A stretch of 64,000 nucleotides of DNA from Cladocopium goreaui (GCA_947184155.2 CAMXCT020001714.1:71900-135899), one strand, 5' to 3'. Shown: positions 47,101-54,890, counted from the first letter of the stretch. Made by a program: numbers and translations. The notes: generated by a model from the letters alone, not told the origin.

Positions 47101-49436
47101 TGACCTACAGCACTGCAGAAGCTGAATTGGTTTCGTATGGGGAGGCGTTGAGTGCTGGCCGTTCGATGGAAGCTCTGATTACGTCTATGGTGGGCGAAAG
47201 CATGGAAAAGAACAGCTTGGAGCGGGTGATCTATGGTGATAACCTAGCTGCAATCGGGATGGCGCATGGAACAGCTACATCCACGTGGCGAACCAGGCAC
47301 TTGAGGGTGCGTGCATCGTTTCTGAAAGAAGCGCTGGACAGTGGAGCATGGAAGTTGCTGCACCTACGTGGCGAAGAATTGGTTGCTGACGGCCTCACTA
47401 AGCCATTGTGTGGTCAAGCTTTTGGAAGGTTCTTGGAGGACCTGGGCCTTTACAACCGTGATCACCAAGATGAGCCAATGGAAAGTGGTGGAAGAGGCGC
47501 GGCGATTGCAGCGCTGATGACAGGTGGACTTCTTCTGTCAGGACTGGACGCGGAGGAGGAACAGGAAGCCAACTCAGACACTCTATGGGTGTGTGGCGCA
47601 ATGCTGATGATGCTGGGGGCAATCTATCTTGGACAGCTGACGTTTCAAGGTGCGCAGTGCTGTCTGAAGAGATTGCAGGTGCTGTTGCGCTCTGGATTGG
47701 GTAGTCCTGGAACTCTACGAGCTGAGTCCGAAACGGATGAGGAGCCATTGAATATGTCAAGACGGTCGGGCTCGCGTGGTGAGCGCTTCACGCGGGGCGC
47801 TACGTCAATGAGAATGCCATCACAATCGGGCTCGCAGGGTGAGCGATCTTCGCAGCATGGGGAGCGTTCTATCTCTGAACCGTGCTCTATGCCCTTGTCA
47901 ACATCATCAAGCTCGGGCTTGCATGGTGCTGGACCAAGCTCTGCATCAAATCAAACCTCTTCACAGTCGGGCTGTCGGCAGCGTGGTGCAGAAGCAGCAA
48001 GCGATCTTGCAGCTACTGGGTCTCTTTCAAGGCCGAACACTACGGCGCAGCGCTGGAATGATGAGGGGGGCGAATCTCCGATTTTTTCTGCAGGTGTGGA
48101 CCGAAGTGTCGTAGCTCCAAAGGAGAGCACACCGCAAAATCCATGGAACAGATTTCAGAAAGATCACAAAGGAAAGGGACTTTCAAAGAAAACGATGTCC
48201 CAAATTTATCAATATGAAAAGACGAAGAAGTGATCTCAGTATAGGAATGCCTTGAGCCTAGTGGTGCCAAGGGGATGGCATCCTTTTTTGGTGCACGGGG
48301 AAAACCCGGTGCAATTGACACGTCAATTGGGGGGAGTCTGACAATAGATTCCATCCCATATCAATCCATGTATCTTACCTCAGGCATTTTTGTCAAGTGA
48401 AAAGACCGGTGTGATTTGAGCTGGTAAAATGGGATAAAATGGGGATGATAAAAATCACATGAGATCGATTGTTTGTGAGTTTCAGGGTTCCAACTGATTG
48501 GTTGCCTGTCTTTTAGGTTGCGTATTTATTTACCAGCGGTAAACCCTGACTGATGTACTTGTTTGATGCACTGGTGAATAGTCAAACATGGCAATGGAAC
48601 ATTCCCCTGTAAATGAATGAAGAGTCTTAATGGGAAAATCATCCATAGATATACATAGATGATCATAGATGTGTTTTTTTCCAATTGGCACTGCAGGAGG
48701 GTAGCTCTCTCTATGTGTCTATGTGTATGCATGGAGGGATAAACGAACGGAGTGCATGGACCATAAATCCAGCACCAAAAGAGCTTTTCTGATGCGGAAA
48801 AAAGGCTGACTGCTTGGTTTCCATTCAATTGCTTGGTTACGAATGCCGGATTGACGAATGCTCGGCTTGGCCAATCTACAAAACAACAAGAACAATTTCC
48901 TGATAGCTGTAACTGTGATGCAGATGTCTATTGGATGTAAACATATTATGATCTAGATTTAATTCGTACAGGTAGATTTTATCATATGTACAATCATGAG
49001 TAGCTGCGCGCAGATGTCCGCGAATCTACAAGAGAATGCTCAAAGCCTTGCTGTCACTACAGTCTCAGGCTACCCCTGCATCAACAAGCAGCGTGGCTTC
49101 GGTTGGGCGATCCAGGGCTTTCTTGGAGATGCAGTGAATATCCGACCACTGTCCTTGTCGATCGATCACTGGCAATCAGAGCCGGACGTTCGGAGTGGTG
49201 CAGTGCCAGGCCACTTCAAGGGCACCTTGACCGCGTCGGAGCTGACAGTAGGAGGACGCTATGTGATCTATCGCTGGGATGGGGTGGCCAATGCCTTCGA
49301 CATGAGCAAGGCCATGGTGGTTCAGAGGTTTACGGCCAAGAAGGAAATTGAAGTCATGGAAGATCCGAAGAGTTTCCAAAGTGATGGAGCCACCTACTAC
49401 AGGTGTCAAGAGGATGCCCAGCAGCTCGTCGTTTGA
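38160..49436 (+). CDS. Secreted peptidase C39-like (papain-fold) protein, four exons, TE in intron 3
   Basis: Exons 38160-38606, 38705-38863, 39161-39248 and 49063-49436 join into 355 codons. All introns are GT-AG (phases 0, 0, 1) and every junction closes in frame. ATG 38160 gives a signal peptide (MRILCLFFSAVFALPG). Exon 1 carries GGYCGAWSIQ with the presumed catalytic Cys68. Exon 2 has MIMLNGGHYPVYPHLPYG and YSHVEPVVG with the presumed His173. Exon 3 reads THTYYRTMASLPGDY. Exon 4 reads YPCINKQRGFGWAIQGF, ending with a beta-rich domain (YVIYRWDGV...DGATYYRC). I know this architecture from a large dinoflagellate family annotated as peptidase C39-like; proteolytic activity is unproven. An AG at 38155-38156 may be the trans-splice acceptor. 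Intron 2 holds a MITE. Intron 3 (9.8 kb, about 0.74 kb without the insertion) holds the copia element. The frame is intact, so the gene may still work. Confidence 0.85.
38989..39095. mobile_element. MITE family 2, complete copy in intron 2
   Basis: Starts TGGAGGTTTCCTAAAATGGG with GGTACCCCC, and ends GGGGTACCACCATTTATGGA then CACCTCCA. It is a clear 106-bp foldback set in (TA)n, so any target duplication is masked. It lies between exons 2 and 3 of the C39-like gene. Confidence 0.75.
39356..39439 (+). repeat. 5' LTR, 84 bp
   Basis: Begins TCTGACAATAGATTCC and ends GGTGTGATTTGAG; identical at every base to 48337-48420. It lacks the usual TG...CA ends. Very short for an LTR, so promoter and polyadenylation signals must be compact or partly internal. 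Confidence 0.9.
39440..39451 (+). promoter_or_regulatory. Primer-binding site, half-tRNA type
   Basis: GGTTATGAGCCC follows the LTR with no gap. Its complement, GGGCTCATAACC, is the anticodon stem-loop of eukaryotic initiator tRNA-Met (anticodon CAT). Drosophila copia and yeast Ty5 prime with a tRNA-Met cleaved in the anticodon loop, and this site fits that mode, not 3'-CCA priming. Confidence 0.75.
39479..42487 (+). CDS. gag: Gag polyprotein with start of protease
   Basis: ATG at 39479, 39 nt after the LTR; 1002 codons to TGA 42485-42487. The N-terminal half is low complexity. Around residues 346-478 there are about ten copies of a 13-residue repeat (MHGAHLGEVRASS type). The capsid-like helical region follows (LQFGDWLHLIAPSMKDISSV to about residue 760). 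Two zinc motifs come next: a CCCH finger from Cys792 (CRFFQSDAGC...CKWQH) and a CCHC knuckle from Cys823 (CFVCGSKEHRKVDC). A Gly/Lys-rich linker leads to LLDSGATHG, where Asp990 is the retropepsin catalytic residue, 12 codons before the stop. It packages RNA and forms virus-like particles in this family. The rest of the protease is in the next frame. Confidence 0.9.
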   Translation: MESVRARSMPPDGLANSLVNPFHSEKTQTEYLLQATRPMNLPDDTGMPIRDTTGLAPPRSLMSEAPTGKGRGCQTAGAMPAATEPTVAGTGNMQTEGRLPGVEKLGDPEVSLQGDDLQRALEVEMLDYLRGENSKLADEVAFLKGQLKLKSVGNTASGVASSPWSAIDGSGSLGSFGTAKVSPMNRPGRNGSRTPRNKNRNDAVSPENEKINGFTPGGTKVPEGPPPPDPVMPPVPPIPMVAEGHGGDAQVCSSFVSGLYDTCESKPRGKLGDSQWKPRGDPDDEGVLSAREAKQVWLEREVRSLKFALDRVAVPAQLQQSGYWTSGFDGPSTKPRGLPAADCTAHDQLHDRALHLREHGGHLDQARALHASEHGGHLGRARALHGEHLDQVRASGMHGAHLGEVRASSMHGAHLGEVRASSMHGAHLGDGRAFGSHGDHRGDGRAFGMSGDHLGNDRAFDVHGALPERDRASGMDVGVNGLHHKDPQGFCPHPRHGVGGGGVGDGMRPIQQWPENAGTTMNTKGELPELPANSSPLQFGDWLHLIAPSMKDISSVAGWWWENTLREAQCYYAQWKESSPLQRIRIQPTLPDAIKEHQFQRTEQRGIQMLLKAIPETEQQALVTERALSTTAIIYRLLIRFQPGGAGEKQILLQQLTTMPKAADVQELASNLRNWRRHFGRAQEVEAVLPDGILLLKALDQPLQQLGTLDPQAAFRLSQSRMQLQLDQQPSHNNLWAFSQCLLAEAETLALLQTSTATPTSTPIKIKQLEAPGKTSPGDTKSKLSPMSDKPCRFFQSDAGCKAGKACKWQHSWASDADKASRCFVCGSKEHRKVDCPVKANGKKPGEPFGSGGGNGQGQGRGSGPTSSSTTTSGSNVGGKAGAAAAKVINAAGGKAANEKKEEAQGIQKEGGGSTGSTDGTSSAMTANDGKPSGGSEVESHATKNDKTAELLHEATQLLKTLRVPAANPHLKVMQIGGLDQAGDGMVLLDSGATHGLRSRSS
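42414..48233 (+). CDS. pol: Pol polyprotein: protease, MTase-like, integrase, RT, RNase H, membrane tail
   Basis: Open for 1939 codons in the +1 frame relative to gag, overlapping it by 74 nt; the frame's first codon is TTG, so it is probably reached from gag. The rest of the protease leads into a C5-methyltransferase-like domain: HIFSGP at 206-211, GGPPCRTIS with Cys267, LEQPEDP with Glu337, and a KRKPTTIATN box at 388-397. The integrase zinc site is His484, His489, Cys496, Cys499; its core is Asp523, Asp738 and Glu774 (D-x35-E). A roughly 215-residue span with three LPSMDL repeats and an acidic linker separates the first two aspartates. RT has TDISTAFLN (Asp1230) and YVDD (1339-1342). RNase H has Asp1529, STAEAE (Glu1569) and YGDN (Asp1609). 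Two hydrophobic segments (about 1695-1712 and 1722-1744) and a Ser-rich tail follow. Stop TGA at 48231-48233. Confidence 0.9.
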   Translation: MIKLVMEWYCWIQELLMAYARDQAEWDAAEPTQVQLANGSTSAFRLKRGTKILLGHPTEMSSWIVPMGALNDLDFKLEWSDGRCRLYDDEGRDIPVTVVNGCPMITMDDGRKLLEWAELYYVHQRRKLAVVKTLMTDPSMVDASRLDTEVAMTLKMREIFPNLPEEIIMKLIPRLEQLKAENFGTKIPWNRHKRRRLQRAKHIVLHIFSGPNQSYWEKQCSTNNVEVLCVDTNSSVPASLLNKDVFAYLLALCASGRVRSIIGGPPCRTISALRYQGDDGPGVLRTDEHPYGLPTLAPREHEMVLDDVTLMFRFLALYILAEDIRDGAADPTQLALEQPEDPARYRDAEDVKAKGYFSFFRTQEWKDFEARYHIRQIHMDQHPMGHKKRKPTTIATNIAELFQLDELRGGPSDEARTNEIFRATPVQQRIQESKTWSAWAEGLKAAIATALTRHLQRLEGEGQADQQPSLRPLNQIALESWKQHFLNDHLPARRDCLHCVRAQGRSKAHRRITHPEAYTLSVDLSGKMTTGLDQEKGKCRYLMVACYTFPVMKDGRPLLDPPGESDQDHDHPLPSMDLHGRVGHAEVPLPSMDLYGGGQSAEPSGLAGHSLPSMDLCGGDGAALNAEVPHEDDDVLIDEGGDMPPDPESAEDLPEPADPLHEEPPPQPGPDGPPEESLRGADKVWHRLVQDATNVNVKNLTFVELLESRAVNQVLPALARIHARLQALGLPLLRLHCDRARELIAAPIRRWTLDRGILTTLTSGSSFKSNGRVEAEVGNTKRAVKTLISANLCPLQRWPLCARHVGERRLRSQLQRLGFPTGPMLRFGSKAFALRKSWQERYTNWRDAREEVIVMGPDKFSSLTTTSYYVQSTKTGNFFYTDDVVQPPSDAPVEIPDEQTAIYLEERGDRAAQPPWTGIPTRRLRSKTAVPAIRSMMNIEGEAWGLGLNESSNGGFPSNAVVNGFEVPEYLQSHLEMDGVESEGSSWTLGTDSLQTSSEASSRADTPTMQSDEEELGGGEEEEAPNNRDGGSCPVASVTMSAAAAMRAIHANVVDYIRDEMGRLDATTEDQAMWIGAITEAISMRSLLENQLQQIQHKAIQEDYEKLDQEFLITRTIGNAEVWANLDDWKPSICAEYEQLINKKKAVKQITKGQLQELAGQSGLPIEVLPGKMVRTRKSGTGAFKSRAVVCGNYAAPDQNEHYAGGVDSQQVRTQLRVGANKQWVVGGTDISTAFLNAPRRNNQKLTAMEIPVVYRKLGLATSEHIWLIDKALYGLTSSPRDWSLHRDDVLPTIKWQRQRQGRTVDGVFRKTPDQNVWRMEEVDNESGTIHWTGLMSVYVDDLLFTAEEGCLDAATTAIAEVWAISEVEKTGEGRVVKYCGFEIESVMDDQGQPDGFVVSQKKYEQEMIQRFEIDKSRDYPHVRLTEEGETPPDIIRPEDVKTAQSMAGALLWLSTRTRPDIAMTVAAACRLTTKHPCRSIEISKAIMQYVRGVPGGLHYPKGAPKETWGKRNQLKLERHENLLEVFSDISFGVGSRHKSLQGLVVCLGGVPIAWLASQQPFVTYSTAEAELVSYGEALSAGRSMEALITSMVGESMEKNSLERVIYGDNLAAIGMAHGTATSTWRTRHLRVRASFLKEALDSGAWKLLHLRGEELVADGLTKPLCGQAFGRFLEDLGLYNRDHQDEPMESGGRGAAIAALMTGGLLLSGLDAEEEQEANSDTLWVCGAMLMMLGAIYLGQLTFQGAQCCLKRLQVLLRSGLGSPGTLRAESETDEEPLNMSRRSGSRGERFTRGATSMRMPSQSGSQGERSSQHGERSISEPCSMPLSTSSSSGLHGAGPSSASNQTSSQSGCRQRGAEAASDLAATGSLSRPNTTAQRWNDEGGESPIFSAGVDRSVVAPKESTPQNPWNRFQKDHKGKGLSKKTMSQIYQYEKTKK
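48329..48336 (+). promoter_or_regulatory. Polypurine tract
   Basis: GGGGGGAG ends exactly where the 3' LTR begins, the expected position for plus-strand priming. Confidence 0.8.
48337..48420 (+). repeat. 3' LTR, 84 bp
   Basis: Identical to 39356-39439 and followed at once by the target duplication CTGGT (48421-48425). Confidence 0.9.
48426..49062. other. Remainder of intron 3
   Basis: Low-GC intronic sequence of the C39-like gene, ending CCTTGCTGTCACTACAG before exon 4. A minus-strand frame 48526-48828 is unsupported. Confidence 0.6.
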
Positions 49437-49790
49437 TGGCTGGCATGTGACAAAAAAAAGCCAGCATGTTGCTTGGGGATGTGGTATCCTTCAGGATGAA
49501 CACACCAGAAATAAACTTTTGGTAGGCAAGCTCGATCAGGTGTGGAGGCTCGCAGTAGGTTTGTTTCAGGTATTCAAGACAGCTGACTTGGGGGATCTTA
49601 GGGGCAGAGCTTGATCAGGATAGTCACCAGCATGGCAACAGGCCAGACCCACGGCGAAGCCCTCCTCCAAGCCTTCTCTGCAAAGAGATCAAAGAGGCCT
49701 GTAAAGTCAGACCGACAAGTGTCCCTTCATCCCTTCCCTCATGGCTGTACGCATATTTGATAGTTTGCTCACTTGTGTTGTTCTTCAACT
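49437..49790. other. Downstream flank of the C39-like gene, no gene
   Basis: Probable 3' UTR and intergenic DNA. No clear polyadenylation signal or other element recognised. Confidence 0.4.
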
Positions 49791-49791
49791 T

Positions 49792-50025
49792 AGGGAGGGG
49801 GGGGTTCACCACCCCCCCCCCAGCTTCGTCACTATAGCCATTCATAGTCACTATAGCAATTCACAAAGGGGAGGGGGGGGTCCACCACCCCCCCCCTAGC
49901 TGCCGACAAACAGGGGGGGGGGGGGTCCACCCCCCCCCCCCCCAGCTGCCGACAAACAGGGCGGGGTGGGTCCACCACCCCCCCCCCAGCTTCCAACGAT
50001 CAGGAGGGAAGGCTCCACCACCCCC
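49792..50025. repeat. G-tract/C-tract snap-back repeats
   Basis: Four units of about 55-65 bp, each with 7-14 G, then TCCACCA or similar, then 7-14 C, then AGCTGCCGACAAACAG or a variant. Each unit can fold on itself. Related units in the opposite orientation occur at 53757-54050. Confidence 0.85.
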
Positions 50026-50399
50026 TACCCCTCATCTCGCAGCATTTTTTTTTAAAGGTTTTGGCGTGACTAGAAGTAGAAGTAGTAGGTATACCGAGGG
50101 GCAATCGCAATACATTTGCAGGTTAAGTCGGTTATGCTGCGGGAGATATTTCGGAAATGAATCAAATGATAAGTCAGAGATGGTTATTTCATATGTTGCC
50201 GTGGATAGATGCTCAAGAGAATGGGTCGGAAGATGTCATGTGGATACAAATCTGAGGATTCAGACGTAGTATTCGGATAATGACAGAAAGTATATGGAGG
50301 TATAGTGGATCTGGGAATATCTTCTTCTTCTTCTTCTTCTCGTTCTTCTGTTTGGTGCCGTCTTTGTTGTATCCTGCTTTCATCATTGGACCACATAGA
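50026..50399. other. No gene supported
   Basis: Short unique interval between the snap-back repeats and the 218-bp array, ending in a TTC run at 50322-50343. Nothing recognised. Confidence 0.4.
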
Positions 50400-53215
50400 T
50401 ATCCTATGGCTGGTGGGGGGCATGGGGGGCAGGCCGTAGCGCCTCCCCCCCAAAAAAAAACAGGAAGAGCATCGTTCTGGTGTTGATGCCTTTTTTGTGT
50501 TCTGCTTCATTCATTGGCGCAGATTGATTTCCTAAGGCTGGTGGGGGGCATGGGGGGGAGGGCGCAGCGCCTCCCCCCCAAAGAACACAGGAAGAACAGC
50601 GTTCTGGCTTTGATCCGTTTCGTTTCGCTTCTTTTCCTTTGTGCCTTGTTATTCTTGTTCTCGTTGTTGTTCTTCCTTCTTTTTCTTGTTCTTGTGTCTG
50701 GTGTCGTCTGTCTTGTATTGTGCCTTAAACATTACCCCACATAAATTTCCTAAGGCTGGTGGGGGGCATGGGGGGGAGGGCGCAGTGCCTCCCCCCCAAA
50801 GAACACAGGAAGAACAGCGTTCTGGCTTTGACCCGTTTCGTTTCGCTTCTTTTCCTTTGTGCCTTGTTATTGTTGTTCTCGTTGTTGTTCTTCCTTCTTC
50901 TTCTTGTTCTTGTGTCTGGTGTCGTCTGTCTTGTATTGTGCCTTAAACATTACCCCACATAAATTTCCTAAGGCTGGTGGGGGGCATGGGGGGGAGGGCG
51001 CAGCGCCTCCCCCCCAAAGAACACAGGAAGAACAGCGTTCTGGCTTTGATCCGTTTCGTTTCGCTTCTTTTCCTTTGTGCCTTGTTATTGTTGTTCTCGT
51101 TGTTGTTCTTCCTTCTTGTTTCTTGTTCTTGTGTCTGGTGTCGTCTGTCTTGTATTGTGCCTTAAACATTGCCCCACATAAATTTCTTAAGGCTGGTGGG
51201 GGGCATGGGGGGGAGGGCGCAGCGCCTCCCCCCCAAAGAACACAGGAAGAACAGCGTTCTGGCTTTGATCCGTTTCGTTTCGCTTCTTTTCCTTTGTGCC
51301 TTGTTATTGTTGTTCTCGTTGTTGTTCTTCCTTCTTCTTCTTGTTCTTGTGTCTGGTGTCGTCTGTCTTGTATTGTGCCTTAAACATTACCCCACATAAA
51401 TTTCCTAAGGCTGGTGGGGGGCATGGGGGGGAGGGCGCAGCGCCTCCCCCCCAAAGAACACAGGAAGAACAGCGTTCTGGCTTTGATCCGTTTCGTTTCG
51501 CTTCTTTTCCTTTGTGCCTTGTTCTTGTTGTTCTCGTTGTTGTTCTTCCTTCTTGTTTCTTGTTCTTGTGTCTGGTGTCGTCTGTCTTGTATTGTGCCTT
51601 AAACATTGCCCCACATAAATTTCTTAAGGCTGGTGGGGGGCATGGGGGGGAGGGCGCAGCGCCTCCCCCCAAAGAACACAGGAAGAACAGCGTTCTGGCT
51701 TTGATCCGTTTCGTTTCGCTTCTTTTCCTTTGTGCCTTGTTATTGTTGTTCTCGTTGTTGTTCTTCTTCTTCTTGTTCTTGTGTCTGGTGTCGTCTGTCT
51801 TGTATTGTGCCTTAAACATTACCCCACAAATTTCCTAAGGCTGGTGGGGGGCATGGGGGGGAGGGCCCCAAAGAACCCAGGAAGAACAGCGTTCTGGCTT
51901 TGATCCGTTTCGATTCGCTTCTTTTCCTTTGTGCCTTGTTATTGTTGTTCTCGTTGTTGTTCTTCCTTCTTCTTCTTGTTCTTGTGTCTGGTGTCGTCTG
52001 TCTTGTATTGTGCCTTAAACATTACCCCACATAAATTTCCTAAGGCTGGTGGGGGGCATGGGAGGGAGGGCGCAGCGCCTCCCCCCCAAAGAACACAGGA
52101 AGAACATCGTTCTGGCTTTGATCCGTTTCGTTTCGCTTCTTTTCCTTTCTGCCTTGTTATTGTTGTTCTCGTTGTTGTTCTTCCTTCTTGTTTCTTGTTC
52201 TTGTGTCTGGTGTCGTCTGTCTTGTATTGTGCCTTAAACATTGCCCCACATAAATTTCCTAAGGCTGGTGGGGGGCATGCGCAGCGCCTCCCCCCCAAAG
52301 AACACAGGAAGAACAGCGTTCTGGCTTTGATCCGTTTCCTTTCGCTTCTTTTCCTTTGTGCCTTGTTATTGTTGTTCTCGTTGTTGTTCTTCCTTCTTCT
52401 TCTTGTTCTTGTGTCTGGCGTCGTCTGTCTTGTATTGTGCCTTAAACATTACCCCACATAAATTTCCTAAGGCTGGTGGGGCGGCATGGGGGGGAGGGCG
52501 CAGCGCCTCCCCCCCAAAGAACACAGGAAGAACAGCGTTCTGAGCCTTTGCCTCCTTTCGTTCTCTTCTTTTTCCTGGCCTATGTTTATGTTTTTCTCGT
52601 TGTTTTGTTTCGTTCGTCTTCTTCTTGTCCTTGTTTCTTGTGGTGTCCTGTCTTGTATTGTGCTATATCCATTAACCCCCAATAAATTCCCTAAGGGCTG
52701 GTTGGGGGGGGGCCATGGGGGGAGGGGTGCAGCGCTCCCCCGGGCCCCCAAATAACACAGGAAGACCAGCGTTCTGGCTTTGATCCGTTTCGTTTCGCTT
52801 CTTTTCCTTGATGCCTTGTTATTGTTGTTCTCGTTGTCGTTCTTCCTTCTTCTTCTTCTTGTTCTTGTGTCTGGTGTCGTCTGTCTTGTATTGTGCCTTA
52901 AACATTACCCCACATAAATTTCTTAAGGCTGGTGGGGGGCATGGGGGGGAGGGCGCAGCGCCTCTCCCCCAAAGAACACAGGAAGAACAGCGTTCTGGCT
53001 TTGATCCGTTTCGTTTCGATTCTTTTCCTTTGTGCCTTGTTATTGTTGTTCTCGTTGTTGTTCTTCCTTCTTCTTCTTGTTCTTGTGCCTGGTGTCGTCT
53101 GTCTTGTATTGTGCCTTAAACATTACCCCACATAAATTTCCTAAGGCTGGTGGGGGGCATGGGGGGGAGGGCGCAGCGCCTCCCCCCCAAAGAACACAGG
53201 AAGAACCTCGTTTTG
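50400..53215. repeat. 218-bp tandem array, about 14 units
   Basis: The CATGGGGGG mark recurs at 50421, 50549, 50767, 50985, 51204, 51422, 51641, 51852, 52057, 52276, 52485, 52714, 52940 and 53158. Each unit has a G-run/C-run hairpin (GGGAGGGCGCAGCGCCTCCC), AAGAACACAGGAAGAACAGC, a TTC/TTG-rich tract and CTTAAACATTACCCCACATA. Two subtypes (ATTACCCC with TTCCTAAG; ATTGCCCC, mostly with TTCTTAAG) alternate in part of the array. The units at about 52530-52760 are the most diverged. Hydrophobic open frames of 60-240 codons are repeat translations. Confidence 0.95.
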
Positions 53216-53237
53216 GTTTGGATCTGTTCTTTGTTTT

Positions 53238-53266
53238 TTTTTTGATATGTTGTTGTTGTTGTTGTT

Positions 53267-53301
<35 letters not shown>

Positions 53302-53327
53302 GGTTGTGGTTGTGGTTGTGGTTGTGG

Positions 53328-53373
<46 letters not shown>

Positions 53374-53572
53374 GATTATTGTTGTTGTTGTTGTTGGTTG
53401 TTGTTGGTTGTTGGTTGTTGGTTGTTGTTGGTTGTTGTTGGTTGTTGTTGTTGTTGTTGTTGTCGTCGTTCTTCTTCTTCTTGTTTTTTCTTCTTCTTCT
53501 TTTTCTTCTTCGTCTTCTTCTCCTTCTTCTTCTTCTTCTTCGTCTTCTTCTTCTTGTTCTTCCGTTTGGAAA
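53238..53572. repeat. (TTG)n then (TTC)n microsatellite
   Basis: TTG with TCG and GTG variants from 53250 to about 53465, then TTC with CGT interruptions to 53570. Confidence 0.95.
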
Positions 53573-53756
53573 AGATGACTACCATAAGGAAAAAATGGAC
53601 ACTTGTTGTGATCGTATGTGCTGTCATGGTTGTGTGGAGTCTTAGCCATTTTCACACACAAGCACCTACTCTTCACGAAGCTTACTGTACTCTTCAAGCA
53701 GCCTACTCTTCCTCTCCCGAATCAATTTTGAAGTGGACAACAGATCTCTCCCCTTG

Positions 53757-54050
53757 AAGGGGTGGGGGTGGGGGGGGTGGTGCACCCCCCCCCACCTTGG
53801 ATGGGCACAGCTGGGGGGGGGGGTTGGTGCAACCCCCCCCCCCATGGAATGGGAACAGCTGGGGGGGGTGGTGCATCTCCCATGGTCTGAAGGTAAGCTG
53901 GGGGTGGTGGATATCCAGGCTTTTGAGGTAGGGATGGTGTGTTGTGCAGGAAGATGATACTAGAAAGGCTGGAGGGGGGGGGTGGTGCAGCCCCCCCTAG
54001 CTTGCGCGGGCTTGGAGCAAGGCTGGGGGGGGGGGTGGTGCACCTCCCCC
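53757..54050. repeat. G-tract/C-tract snap-back repeats, second cluster
   Basis: About five units containing GGGGGGGTGGTGCACCCCCC or variants, separated by ATGG...CAGCTG words. In complement they match the units at 49792-50025, so the two clusters are in inverted orientation around the 218-bp array. Confidence 0.8.
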
Positions 54051-54890
54051 TAGCTTGAATGAAAGTGAACGCCAAATGGAGAACTCTCGCATATTTGATA
54101 TTTGGAGGAAGGGATCAGAATAACTGAATAATTAGTACCGCACAGTTTACCAGGGAGTTGCCAGCATCTTCAGCACCATTTTGGGGTTCATTTTGGGCTT
54201 TGGGATGATGGTCCATACCATGACCACTGTCTGCCATATTTGGATTGGAGACCTGATGGGACTGGTCTTCTTCGTCAGGAGAGAAGTAATGTGATGCGTG
54301 CAGACACAACACGAGTCCAGTTTCTTCTTTGTGGCCTTCCAGGGCTTTCCTAAGATAGGGGTGTATACCCCAAGCCTTTATTTCCCCATTCAAAAAGACA
54401 CATTTTGGATAAATTTGGGGTCCACCACTTTAGGAACCTCAACGACATATATAGATCTTTTGAACATCTATTGCCCAGACTTCAGGTTGCAGCAGCAGGT
54501 CAGTGGGACACATCAGCCATCCAGTCTTTGGGATTCACATTTCAAATCCAATAGTCATCTGGTTCCCATGTATTACCAAGTTCTACTTTGTAAACATACA
54601 TTGCCACATGTCATTCTCCAAAAATGGTATCTATTTGTAGTCAGCAGTTTCATGGTGGTTTCATGGTGGTTTATTGCCCAGATTCCCAGAGTCCGCAGGC
54701 GCAGTGCCCACCACCTCGCCACAGAGCCAAGTTCACGCACGACTGCAGGGTTTTGGCATTTCTTTCTGATGATTTGTTGAAACTTGAATTTATATGAAAT
54801 TATTGTTATATGATTACATATATATATATGGTGATCGATCTAAAGGTCCTGGTAAGGAGTTTTAATTGCGAAAGCCGTGAATGTTATGTT
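54051..54890. other. No firm gene; degraded family 2 MITE
   Basis: A foldback-like stretch 54344-54440 (TTTCCTAAGATAGGGG to CCACTTTAGGAACCTC) belongs to MITE family 2. A short GC-rich exon-like piece after GATTCCCAG (about 54690-54747) has no partner. Confidence 0.4.

Larger units (their letters stand above)
39356..48420 (+). mobile_element. Complete Ty1/copia-type LTR retrotransposon
   Basis: 9065 bp with identical 84-bp terminal direct repeats. It is flanked by the 5-bp duplication CTGGT (39351-39355 and 48421-48425). A tRNA primer site abuts the left repeat and a purine tract abuts the right one. Gag and Pol are on the plus strand. Domain order in Pol is protease, methyltransferase-like domain, integrase, reverse transcriptase, RNase H, and integrase before reverse transcriptase defines the Ty1/copia class. 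It sits in sense orientation in intron 3 of the C39-like gene. The identical LTRs and long open frames point to a recent insertion. The only evident lesion is a +1 frame change inside the protease. Confidence 0.92.

Noticed and set aside
53300..53578. Poly-Val/Leu or poly-Cys protein
   Set aside because: Direct translation of (TTG)n and (TTC)n microsatellite DNA.
50514..53757. Series of hydrophobic frames of 60-241 codons
   Set aside because: They follow the 218-bp unit and the TTG/TTC tract; each is the same peptide repeated.
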